Origin: Hawksworthiomyces lignivorus
Taxonomy: Eukaryota; Ascomycota; Sordariomycetes; Ophiostomatales; Ophiostomataceae
NCBI GenBank assembly: GCA_002917075.1
Contig: NTMA01000147.1
Coordinates: forward strand, 1 to 60,037
Direction: 5' to 3'
Length of the DNA: 60,037 bases
Shown here: piece by piece, positions 12,551 through 22,506 of the stretch
Layout of the letters: each line of letters opens with the position of its first letter
Position numbering within the stretch: the stretch's first letter is position 1
Made by a program: the position numbers and the translations under genes
The notes under the pieces: generated by a model
The model's database searches: none
Told to the model about the DNA's origin: nothing
Seen by the model: only the letters and a program-made list of their open reading frames with translations

Positions 12551-13195
12551 GGCGGCGGCTGCTAGGAGACAGAAGGTGCCAGAGCCGCCGATTGGCCTGG
12601 CACTTCTTTCTTTTTGTTTTTATACCCCGAAAACTCAAGCAGAAGAGCGTCCAATGACAGAGCGGGAAGATTAGATACGATCTCTCAAACAGCACCAACA
12701 AGTCGGCTGAGAAGCTGTTCTTGACTTAAGATATGTGCCGCTTCGGTGTACCTCACTCATAGAACAAGAAATGGTATCAGATAATCGTGGAGCCCTCAAA
12801 AAGGGCTATTTATGTAGTAGAACTCATTATTTTCAAAAAATGGGATGACTTGGAAGCGTCTGATTTCATTGCATTTCATCGTCTGGAGACTTCTAGAGTT
12901 AAGCTTATGAGGGGAGACACAGCTTGAGTTATGAACTCTTTGCTAGTGAATTAGAGCTGCCGCTAAGATAGGCAAGAGTGCTTTGCCAAATTATCACGTG
13001 TTTTAGTGGGCGGATTTCGATAAGATAACGATAATTCAATAGTAAAAAAAAATATAAGGCTTGATGAAATAAAAAGAGAAAATAAAGATTCCAACAATCA
13101 TGGGTCTCCTTTCTTAGATATCCAGCAAATCAAACGGTGGAATATCTCTGGCAGATCGCAGGATTTGACTGCTTCTGTATATCGTCGAGATAAAT
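12551..13195. promoter_or_regulatory. Divergent promoter between MIO/SEA4 and EFG1
   Basis: The 645-bp region is A/T-rich, with GATA-like elements (about 13020-13035) and a CACGTG E-box at 12995-13000 within TATCACGTG, about 200 bp before the EFG1 start. No coding frame is credible here. Confidence 0.5.
12995..13000. promoter_or_regulatory. CACGTG E-box in the MIO-EFG1 promoter
   Basis: A palindromic CACGTG preceded by TAT. The family of bHLH factors that bind this core (Cbf1/Pho4 type) is known. Use of this particular copy is inferred from position only; the same extended TATCACGTG occurs upstream of CBP3. Confidence 0.4.
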
Positions 13196-14304
13196 ATGGG
13201 AGAAAAACGACAATTCAATGATTATGCCGACCAAGGCGGCAGCGGCGGCGGACCAGCTGCGAAGCGGTACAAGGGCGGCAGCGCGGGCGGCCCCCGGAGA
13301 ATGAAGCACACGCCCAAGCCCGAGTCGTCCAACTGGGCCAAGAAACGGGCCCGCGACATCGAGCGTCGGCTGCGCGACCCAGACCGCCTGCCGGCGAACG
13401 TGCAGCGCGATCTGGAGCGCGAGCTGGCGGCGCTGAGCCGCGACATCGAGCGGCGCCAGGATAAGAAGCAGCGTGCGCACATGATCAAGAAGTACCACAT
13501 GCTGCGGTTTTTTGGTATGGACGCCAGTTTTTGCTCTGCATTTGCTTTCCCTCGGCACTTTTCTTGTGCCCCTCTGCTGTGCCTCTCCTACTAAGGGGGC
13601 AGAGCCAGAAACGTGCTTGCGCTAACTCTCCCCCTCCAGAGCGGAAAAAGGCCATGCGGCTCGAGAAGCAGCTGCAGAAGCGGCTGGCTGCCATCGGCGA
13701 CGACAACCCGACCGAGAAGGCGGCAATCGAGAAAGACCTGCATATTGCGAACATCGACCGGCTGTACACACTCTATTTCCCCTTTCTGGAGCCCTACGTG
13801 AGCTTGTACCCGCAGAACGACAAGCAGAACAAGCGGGGCAAGCCCAAGAACGAAAAAGCCAGCGAGGACGCCATGGTCGATGAGGCGGGCGAGCAGGACG
13901 ACGATGAGGCAGACGAGGACGCCGAGAGCCGGCAGCAGAGCTCGGCAGCGCAGGCCCTGCATGCCCCACGACCGTCCATGTGGACCGTGGTAGAGGATAT
14001 CCTGTCGAAGAGCGAAATCAAGGGTCTGGAGAAGCTGAGGGACCGAAAGCCGCCAAAGGAGAGTACAGAAGCTAGCAAGGAAGCGGCAGAAGCGGGCGAA
14101 GACAGGGGCGGAAAGAACAAGAAGACGAGCAAGGCAAAGGGTTCTACGGGAGACAAGAGGCAGAGAGGGGACCGGAATGAAGGCAGCAGAGATAATCGAG
14201 CAGGGGCTTCTTCTGGGCGACCATCTCATCGGCCAGCCGCTGTAGTGAAGGAAGAGGAGGACGGCGATGACAGTGACGGTGGCGGCTTCTTTGAGGAGAT
14301 GTGA
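13196..14304 (+). CDS. EFG1: rRNA-processing protein Efg1
   Basis: Exons 13196-13514 and 13640-14304 join in phase 1 over a 125-bp intron (donor GTATGG, CTAAC branch site at 13622, acceptor CTCCAG), giving about 327 residues and restoring the motif [17 protein letters not shown]. Efg1 is a nucleolar small-subunit processome factor for early 18S rRNA cleavage. The body (residues about 40-180) is the Efg1 domain: a highly charged helical coiled coil starting at [16 protein letters not shown] and ending near [19 protein letters not shown]. Acidic and then basic disordered tails follow, usual for the family. Family members are commonly 200-330 residues, so the length is normal. The ATG at 13196 is followed by a Gly-rich, basic N-terminus. 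Confidence 0.93.
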
Positions 14305-14946
14305 TTTACTAGCGTCCCTGGCATACTTGCATGTAGAGCTCATCTACACATACTCAGAACAAAAAAGAAAAGCAAACATCTACGATACCCATTTGGTATT
14401 TCTCCTACATCCGGCAATGTGCGAGATATCTCAGGTCGGGACGAGAAAGCAACGAACATGAATCTTTTATATAACTGAAAGCTAGCTGGTGTGTGCTGCC
14501 TCCATTGTAAGAGAAACTAGCTTAAATATAAAGCACAAGAAAGACAAAACACTGTAATCCACACTCAGCATCCTTCTTCAACGCCAGCCGGAAGACAGAA
14601 CATGGACAAATAAGAGGAACGGCGCTAGCTGGAGAAGGAAGAGTGCCGCGGAAAATGGAGAAATACACTAAAAAAAATAAGGTAGCGGGCGAGGCTCCTA
14701 AGATAAAAAATAAGGTGACATCTCGCTCTCTCGCTGCTACACGATAAACAAAGATACAAATCACAAGGTGAAGGTATTAAAAAAAACGAAGAACCGCATA
14801 AAGACAAGAGTAGAAGACAAAGAACGCACCACCTTGGTCATGGTATCGTACAGCAACAGAATTTTCCCGCAGACTCATTTTTAAAGGAAGGGTCCCACAA
14901 ATCAGAGGCACAAAACAAGAGAAAAGAAACGGGGCAGCGAGAGCCT
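14305..14946. other. Convergent 3' spacer between EFG1 and NTO1
   Basis: A-rich sequence with poly(A)-type signals on both strands; the short frames on either strand have no recognisable domain. Confidence 0.5.
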
Positions 14947-17900
14947 TCACCGGCGCCGAGTAGATGACCGCACGCCCTTGCGCTGCGGCGTGTTGTTGGC
15001 GCTGCGGCGGCGCGAGGAGGCGGCGGGCGGCGCGAGGAGGGTTGGCACGGGGACGGCGGAGTCGATGTCGGTGGTGGCGGCGGACGAGAGGGCGGCCGAG
15101 GACTTGCGGCGGCCGAGGGTCATGCCCTTGGTCGGGGCGTCGATGGGCGACGCGGTGATGGTGTTGTCCTCGACGTCGAACTCGAGGCCGTTGAGCTCCT
15201 CGTCGTCCATGTCGGTCAGGTCCTCGCTGAGGCTGCGCACGGCGTCGCGCCCAGACCACTGCTCCTCGGCCGCCGTCGTGCCGTCCAGCCCGAACCCGCT
15301 GAGAAACCACAGCGTGCCGCCCTCGTGCAGCGTGTCGACCGGCCGCGGCGGGCCGCTAGTCGTGCTGCTGCTGCTGCCGTCGCCGCTCTCTCCGCCCGAC
15401 GCGGCCGCGTCGCCTTGCCCGTGGCCCGTCGCCGAGCCGACGCCGCTTCCGCCGCCAACACCACCGCCGACGCCGCCTGGCACGCTGCCGTTATGCGACT
15501 GGGGCGGCGTCAGCGGGGCGTTTGCCGTCTGCGCGAGTCCGCCGCTGCCGTCTGGCAGCATGCCGTCGCCTTTCTGGAGCGCGTCGGTCGCGTCGCCGTT
15601 CGGCAGCACGTCGGCGAGGCTGATCATCGGCTTGGGCGTGCTCATGTCGACATCGACGGCTCCACTCTTTGTCGACGCCCGCGGCGTAGCCTCGCCGCCA
15701 TCGCCGTCCGCGGCCTCGACGTCAATGTCCATCTTATCCGCGCCTTCGTCGTCTTCGGCTGCATGGGAGGCGGTCTGCTGACCGTCCGCAGCCGTGGCGT
15801 CCGCGCCCGTCTGTTCTGCGCTCGCGTCGTCGGCCACGACAATCTGGGCGTCGGCGTCGAGCATGCTGTCGCCGTTCACGACCACTGCCGCCGCCGACGC
15901 CGCTGCCGCAGAGCGCGCGGTTGTTCCGCCGCGCGACAAGAGCGCCGACGCTGGCTGTAGCTCCACGCTCGCCTCCAGGAGCGCTTCGAGCTCCTTCAGC
16001 AAGCTGTCTGCCGGCACGTGCGTAATGTCCGACTCGGCGCGGATCGCCGCCTCCAGCATCGGCTGCACTGCCTTTAGTATCCGCTTACCCAGCCGCTTCC
16101 GGTCGCGCGCTTCGATAAAGGCCGCGGAATTGTTCGCCCGCGTAGAGGAGGAGGTGGTGGTGGTGAGAGTCGTGGGAGCAGCAGAGAGAGATGGTGGCGG
16201 TGGCGGCACCACGCTGGTGGAAGTAGGAGCAGCAGCAGCGGCGACATCTGACGACGACGGGGCCACAGATGCTGCTATGGATTGCGCGTCGGCATTTGCG
16301 CTGCCGTCTACCTGCGGGCCGGCGGCACCAGCGGCGGCGGGCTCGTCGGCGTCGTCTTCGTCGTCAGGCTCCAGGACCTGGTTGATGCCGCGGTGAATGA
16401 CGGCGCAGAGGTCCTGGACGAAGGCGAGCGCGTTGGTGTAGAAGCGGACGGCGAGTTTGGTCTGCAGGTCGGCGAGGCCCTCGCGGAAGATGTTCTTGTC
16501 GTAGGTGCTGGCCTTTGCCACGACGGGCGCCAGCAGCTGGTAGACGGGGAAGTAGCAGGCGTCGACAAAGTCCTGCTCCATCTCGGCGGCCTCGAGCTTG
16601 TCGCGCTCGCGGTCGACCACGTCGCGCGCCAGCCCGCGCAGCTGCTCCAGGTCGCGCACCAGCGCCTCGGCGAACTCGACGCGCCGCGCCAGCCGCGCCT
16701 GGCCCGACGCACCCATGGCCGCAAAGTTGCGCCGCGTCAGCTCCATCGACGTGAACGTCTCCATCTGCAGCTGCAGCCGCTTCAGCAGCGCCGCGCCCCG
16801 CCGCGCCTCGCGCTTCAGCGTCCAGTACCGGCACGCCTCCGACACGAACTCGCGCCGCCGCCGCAGCATGAACCGCTGCAGCGCCGTCTCCACAATGTCA
16901 AACACTGCCTGCGGGATCACTGGCGCTCCGGACGGCAGCTTCCACATGGGCTTGGCCGCCTGGCCGCCCTTCTTCTTGCTCCCGTCGCCCGCCCCAGACC
17001 CGCCCGCGTCGCCTGCGCCGCCGAGGCCGTCTCCCATCCCCGCGGCAGCGGCGGCGGCAGCCGCGCCCATAGCCGCGCTGATCCGCGCGCCCGTCATCTG
17101 CGACTCGTCCGCCGGTCGCTCGATCATACCGTGCGTGGTCGCGGCCATCTGCAGGGCTGAGGCGCGGCTGTCTGCCCAGATGCGGCCGCGCATCGTGCGC
17201 TTGTAGTGGCGCTTGGCCTCGCGCGTCGCCTGGTGGACAGCGTTCTCCTTGGCGTAGTCGGGTGGGCAGTGCCGGTCGCAGAACGCCTTGAGCACCATGC
17301 TGTTGTCGAGGACCGCCAGCGCGCCCTGGCTGTTCTTCATCTTGAGGTACAGCCGCGCGCGGCGCGCGCAGGTGACGTGGAAGGCCTGGCAGCAGGCCTT
17401 GTTGCCGCACTGGATGCAGGCGCCCATCTTCTGGCGGCAGATGTAGCAGGTGAGCCGCCAGCGGGCCTTGGGAACCTTTTCCACGTCCATAACGGGCTCC
17501 ATAAAGGTCGTGTTGCCCAGCGAGGTTTCCGGGATCCACATGGCACAGAGCATATGGGCCCATTTTGACGAATTTGTCTGCTTGAATGCGCCGTCCGTGT
17601 TGGGGCAAAAAATGCATGTCTAGGAACAGGTTAGCGGCTGGGTCCAAAAACCATGTGGTCCCATACCCATTTGGATTTTAAGACAAAACATAAACTAACA
17701 GCAACTTCCTCTCCCAAAAACAGGAAAACGAAAGAGGACAGCACAAGAAAAAGGCACAGCGAAAAAAAGAAAAAGAAAAAAAAGAAAAAGAACATACCGG
17801 GATGCCGCGGCCGATGAGCTGGCACTTGCGGCAGAGCCACTGGCCCTCGGGAATAAAGGGGACGCCGTAGCAGTCCTGGTGGACGGCGAGGTCGCAGCCG

Positions 17901-19651
17901 TCGCAGAAGACGATGGCGTTTGTGTTTTCGCAGTCGCCGTCGTCGCAGACAGCGCACTTGCTGTCGGGCTCCTCGCCGCCGCTGCCGCCCTGGGTGGTCT
18001 CGCCGTTGACGGCGGCGGCGGAGCTGGAGCGGGGGCGGTGGGTCTGGGGAGGCTTGGGGTTGGGCTTGGGGATGCGCTTCTCGAGGGCGTGCCACTCCTT
18101 TTCGATCTTGGTGATGGTGATCTCAAAGATCTCGCGCGTGATGGGCTCGACGCTGACGGCCTTGCGCGTGGCGTTGTAGCGCTTGAGCCACATGTCGTCC
18201 TGCTCGTCCATGTCGTACTCGACGCGGCCCACGCCGCCGTTGCTGCCGGCGCCGCCGCCCGGGATGATGACGCCGATGCTGCTGATGGTGCCGCTGGCGG
18301 CGGGGCCCCCGTGCCCACCGTGTGCGCCGCCGCCGCCGCCGCGCTCACCGCGCTCGCTGCGCTCGCCGCGCTCGCCGCGGTCGTCGCCCGCGGCGGCAGC
18401 GGTGTGGTAGTGGTAGGCGTCGATCTCCTCCTCGGCGTTGGCGTCGCTGGCCTTGATCAGCAGCTGCTCGGGCCGGATGTAGACGTCGCTCTCCTGGTAG
18501 CCGACGTTCATCATGGACTTGTCGACGTAGCGGCCAAAGGTCTTGCCCTCGAACAGAAGGATGCGGTCCGTCTTGCGGTACGACGGCAGCTTGAGGTCCA
18601 GCTTCTCCTTGGGCGTCTGATTGTGGATCGGCAGCACCTTGGGCGTCTTGGGCGTCGTTACCGGCGCGCCGTACGTCGCCCCGTACAGGTCACGCGGCGG
18701 CCGCCCGATCCGGCGGCGCAGCGGCGTCTCGGGGAGCGCGGGCGTTGTCCCGGCCGCCGGCGAGAGGCTGCCGCCGCCGCCGCCGCTGCCGCTGCTGCCG
18801 CTACTGCTGCCCAGTCCGTTGCTGGTTGCGGATGCCCCGTTGGGGGTCGCGCCCGCATCGGACAAGATGTTCTGCGGGGTAGGCACAGCCGCGCTTACAG
18901 CGCCAGAAGCGGCACCGATGCTTGTAGAGGCCTCGACTGACGCGCCGTCGTCGCCACCACCGACAGCGGCAGCTGGTGCTGCGCCGCCGCTTTCTGTGCC
19001 GGAGCTGGCTCCCGCCAGAGCCGCAGCCGCAGCGCCGTCGCTGCTGCCGATACCATTGACGGACGGCGGAAAGGAGACCGGGGCGACGCTGCCGGTGGGC
19101 GTGGCCGTAGCCGTCGCCGCCGCTGTGCCGTCTACGTCCTCGGCGCGGAACACCATGAACGTCGTCTCAATATCGAGGTTGGGGTGGAACTCTTCCCAGC
19201 CGCGCTCCTCTCGGGGCTTATAGCCCTCGCTCTGGGCGACAGCAGCAGCCACGGCGGCGGCCGAGCTGAACTGCTCCTCGTCGTCCGGCTCGTAGCGGCT
19301 CACGGCCGTCCGGACGCGCGTGCTGCGCTCGCGCCGAGGGTAGACCGGCGAGGATGCCGACGCGGACGCCCGCGGCACGCGGCTGCTGCTTCCGGGTGTT
19401 CTGCGTGCGGAGCCGCTGCTGCTACCTCCGCCGCCGCCACTGCGGCCTACTACGTGCGTGACGACGCCATCTTCGTCGATAAACCGGCCGCCGCCGCCGG
19501 GGCCGCCGGGAATATACCGGCGGCGCTTCGGCGGCGGCTCCGATGAGGCAGCCGCAAGACGTGCTGCGCGTGCTGCATTGGTCGAGCCTGGCGGCCGACC
19601 GCGACGCTTGCCCGTGGCCGTCCGCCGCGGTGTGAGAGGCGCGGCCGCCAT
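14947..19651 (-). CDS. NTO1: PHD-finger protein Nto1, NuA3 histone acetyltransferase subunit (BRPF-like)
   Basis: Exons 19651-17798 and 17619-14947 join in phase 0 over a 178-bp intron (donor GTATGT, CTAAC branch, acceptor TTCCTAG) to give about 1,508 residues. Nto1 links the Sas3-type catalytic subunit to chromatin in NuA3. Residues 500-560 carry an enhancer-of-polycomb-like helix (ITKIEKEWHALEKRIPKP). The first PHD finger spans about 566-610 (CAVCDDGDC ... CDGCDLAVHQDCYG ... WLCRKC). The extended PHD (zinc knuckle plus PHD) spans about 620-737 (CIFCPNTDGAFKQT ... CYICRQKMGACIQC ... FCDRHCP). The intron falls between the two fingers. A helical BRPF-like region follows; no bromodomain is seen. 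The C-terminal 500 residues are Ser/Ala/Gly/Asp-rich and disordered, making the protein about twice as long as the yeast one. I chose the ATG at 19651; the frame stays open upstream only through a GT microsatellite. Confidence 0.93.
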
Positions 19652-20270
19652 ATGTGTGGGGGGGATAGTTGTAGTGTGCGTATGTATGCGTATGTGTGTG
19701 TGTGTGTGTGTGTGCGTATGATATGTGCGTGATATGCGCGAAATTCGGATGAGATACTCTCTCAAGTCCCGTGTTACGTCAGCCTAGACGCTGGATTGTA
19801 GTTGCTAGGTTGTGTCTCTTGATGGAGAGGGTGTCGGAGACAAAAGACCGCGTCTCAGGATGCCGAGAGGGGACGATGTTTCGGAGAATAGACGCGCCGA
19901 TGGCCCATCTGACAGGCGGCTTCTCCTCTCGAATGTCGATGGAAACAGCGTAAATCGGATGTTATGCAAGCAGACTAGACAAGACCAACAGGTGCAGAGA
20001 GGTCAGAGTCTGGTTGTGCGCGTTGAAGAGGCGGGTTTTGATAGAGATCCGGGAGGAGGTGGAGGCAAAATGGCCACACCAGAGATTGTCGGTGGTTGAC
20101 GTTCACGTCGCGATGGGATTGCAAAAGTGCGCTAGTCCAGTAAAGGTTTAGTCATATATGTTTATGTATCCACTTTTTTGTCAGCCGCCAAACAAGGGGT
20201 AGCGGGGATGTTTGGCGTGGAGCTTTTTATCATTTATTTTTGCTATTTTCTTTAATTCCATGCAGCACGC
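19652..20270. promoter_or_regulatory. NTO1 promoter/leader region
   Basis: Upstream of NTO1 (minus strand). It contains a TG microsatellite at about 19695-19716 that, read on the minus strand, would extend the NTO1 frame as His-Thr repeats; this is far more likely to be leader than protein. No other structure is evident. Confidence 0.45.
19695..19716. repeat. (TG)n microsatellite in the NTO1 leader
   Basis: About eleven TG units just upstream of the NTO1 start; prone to length change, in the presumed transcribed leader. Confidence 0.85.
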
Positions 20271-20281
20271 TCTCCGTCACA

Positions 20282-20557
20282 ATGGCAAACACGCCAAATC
20301 TCCACAAGCCTTACGTTCTATCTGATCCGACTGCCAACCAGCCAAGACCTGGAGAAAGTGAGCAAATCCGCTCGGCGCCACTTGGGCATTAATTGCAATT
20401 GATCCCTCCACCCTCGTGCTCTATTTTTTTTTATTGTCGTGTTCTTATTGACGTCATCCTTACAGCTCTCTCGTCGCTAATTGACGTCGCTTCTCGGGTC
20501 GGCTTTCGACAAAACTCGCTTCTTCTATTCTCCGTCAATACTCCGTACACCCAGTGA
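20282..20557 (+). CDS. Doubtful small spliced ORF of about 55 residues, or a gene remnant
   Basis: ATG at 20282 sits in a good fungal start context (CACAATGGC) after a T-rich leader. Exon 20282-20357 ends at a GTGAGC donor; a 108-bp interval closes with a T-rich tract and CTTACAG at 20465; exon 20466-20557 continues in phase 1 to a TGA. The product begins MANTPNLHKPYVLSDPT and ends VNTPYTQ. I recognise no family. A different frame downstream (20500-20802) stays open for another 80 codons, so a missed second intron or an old frameshift is possible. It could be a 5' remnant of a lost gene or chance. A CRE-type TGACGTCA lies at 20449-20456 inside the proposed intron. Confidence 0.25.
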
Positions 20558-22506
20558 AGATGCTGTGCTATTTGAACTCCTCGATGTTAATTATAGACCA
20601 TATTAGTCCGTATCTGCACATCCCTTCATTTCCCACAATACAATTGCCTGAGAATAATACCATCGCTTTGTCCATCTCTCATCTGCCTCAATTTGCTTTT
20701 TCGACTACGAGCGATAATGCGCTAGAATTCCTAACACAGCACATAGGTTTAATGCTTCAAGAAGAAAGAAGTGAGAATGCCAATATATACCCCTTAGTAT
20801 AGAAGAATCCTTATCGAATTAGAAATGCTTTTCGTATGTATTGGATGAAGAGCGGCTGCTTGAAATACATAACGAACAGAAGAAATGAGATTGAACGAGA
20901 GGAAATTGACTCTGGCCAGAATCTGCCTCTAACGCAGATGTGGGCTTAGTAGAGCCAGTCAACAGAACAAGCCAAACAATATGCACGTCATGAGCTGAAC
21001 AAAGAATTAAAACGAAAAAAAAAAAAAAAAAAATACCGCCAGAAACGGCTCTACCCGTCAAGCTGGGCCCCTAGGTCCAGGGGCACGAGGGTCGTTACTA
21101 AAGATCCGGCTGTCGCTAATCTTTTTTCTCTGCTCACTCATTTATCGTCGCCTGTCTACATGCAGCTGCCGGTCTTCTTTTCGACACCGCATCTTGGCAG
21201 GTGGACACCTCGCTAATTGCCCGTTCTCCCCCATTGGTGCGCTCTCGGCGAAGCACGCTGTTATCTCGATCTGCGAGCATGTCTACGCCACATACATACG
21301 TAGAGTACCAGTACTCCATACAGACTTGCACACAAACAGATGCACATACGACGCAGATTGCTGATTCTTTCGTGCAGCTCGTGTTGAACAGCATGTCCCA
21401 CTCTTCCTCCCATCTTCTTCCGAGAGCTGCCCACTTTTTTTGTTGGGATGTTCAGAAACGATACGGACCCCCTACGCTTCATTTTCAATTCCTACTTTGC
21501 AAGGTCACATTTTCTCGGTCACTTCGGTCACACAGACAGTGGGTTTTCAAGCACTTGCAAAATAGAAAAAGATATAGACCACCGGGATCTGATCTTCTAT
21601 AAATCTCTACTTTTCTTCTTTCGAAATAAATCACCGCAAACAGTTGATACGAGACACACTCCATCGCGCTCCGAGATGGTTTTGACTTCATGCAAAGTGA
21701 CAAGCAGTGAGAACAAAATGTGAAAATGAAATGAGAACAGCCCCACGCAGGGGCTGCTCAGATTTTGCCCGAAATCAATTAAAGATCCTAAACGCCACAT
21801 GTATCCAAGACATGATGACACACAGAGAAAGCCTAACAAGATGTAAAAAAGACAACAAGAATCCAGGTATCAGACAGGCCAAGAACAGTTAAAACACGAG
21901 CGGAATAAAACAAATTCAAAAATAGAACAAGCAGGAGAAGAGTAGCAAACCACATCGGAAAACCACGCTCGCCTCCTCCTGTCATCTCAATTCTCTCACG
22001 GCTGCCACAGAGCGGCCGGTTGCTGCGGTAATCGCGAGCATAGAAAATGGGTATCATAAATCGCTGGCAGCCTAGTAGCTGCTTTATAATAACGGCGCAA
22101 AAAAAATTATTGCACGTCAAAAAGGTGGATGTCTGAAAGACGGTGTCACCCGTCGTTTGTGTGGCTCTCTGGCCACATATAAGTAGTATATGTCCCAATA
22201 AAATGTAAGAGGAATCCTCAGAAAATGGAAACTAAAGGTAACCCTGAGACTAAAGTTCCCCAACGCCTGTCCGAACGCAAAATATACTATGCGTCCACAG
22301 AAATATCAACTAGTATAACACGACTGGCGAATTCGGGAGAGGGGGAGTAGAGGAGGTATATATTGTTGGGTAGGAGGCGGATTGAATGGTTCGTAAGAGA
22401 GTAGTGGGCAGGATGCGCTGGACTCTTATACAAGTCTCGTTGGGGTTGGGGGGATGAATACGCCCAAGAGCGAAAAGGGAACAGAAAATGACAGCAAAGT
22501 CCTCCA
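20558..22506. other. Spacer 3' of the LRR gene; no gene seen
   Basis: About 1.9 kb without a recognisable coding frame. A 20-plus A homopolymer lies near 21014-21033. The right end (from about 22250) is the 3' region of the minus-strand LRR gene. Short frames of 60-130 codons on both strands lack motifs and codon bias. Confidence 0.45.

Noticed and set aside
17678..19765. Longer NTO1 N-terminus through a His-Thr repeat upstream of 19651
   Set aside because: The extension is just a TG microsatellite read in frame; the ATG at 19651 starts the more plausible basic protein N-terminus.
19822..20100. + strand frames upstream of NTO1
   Set aside because: They lie in the NTO1 leader, overlap in several phases and have no family features.
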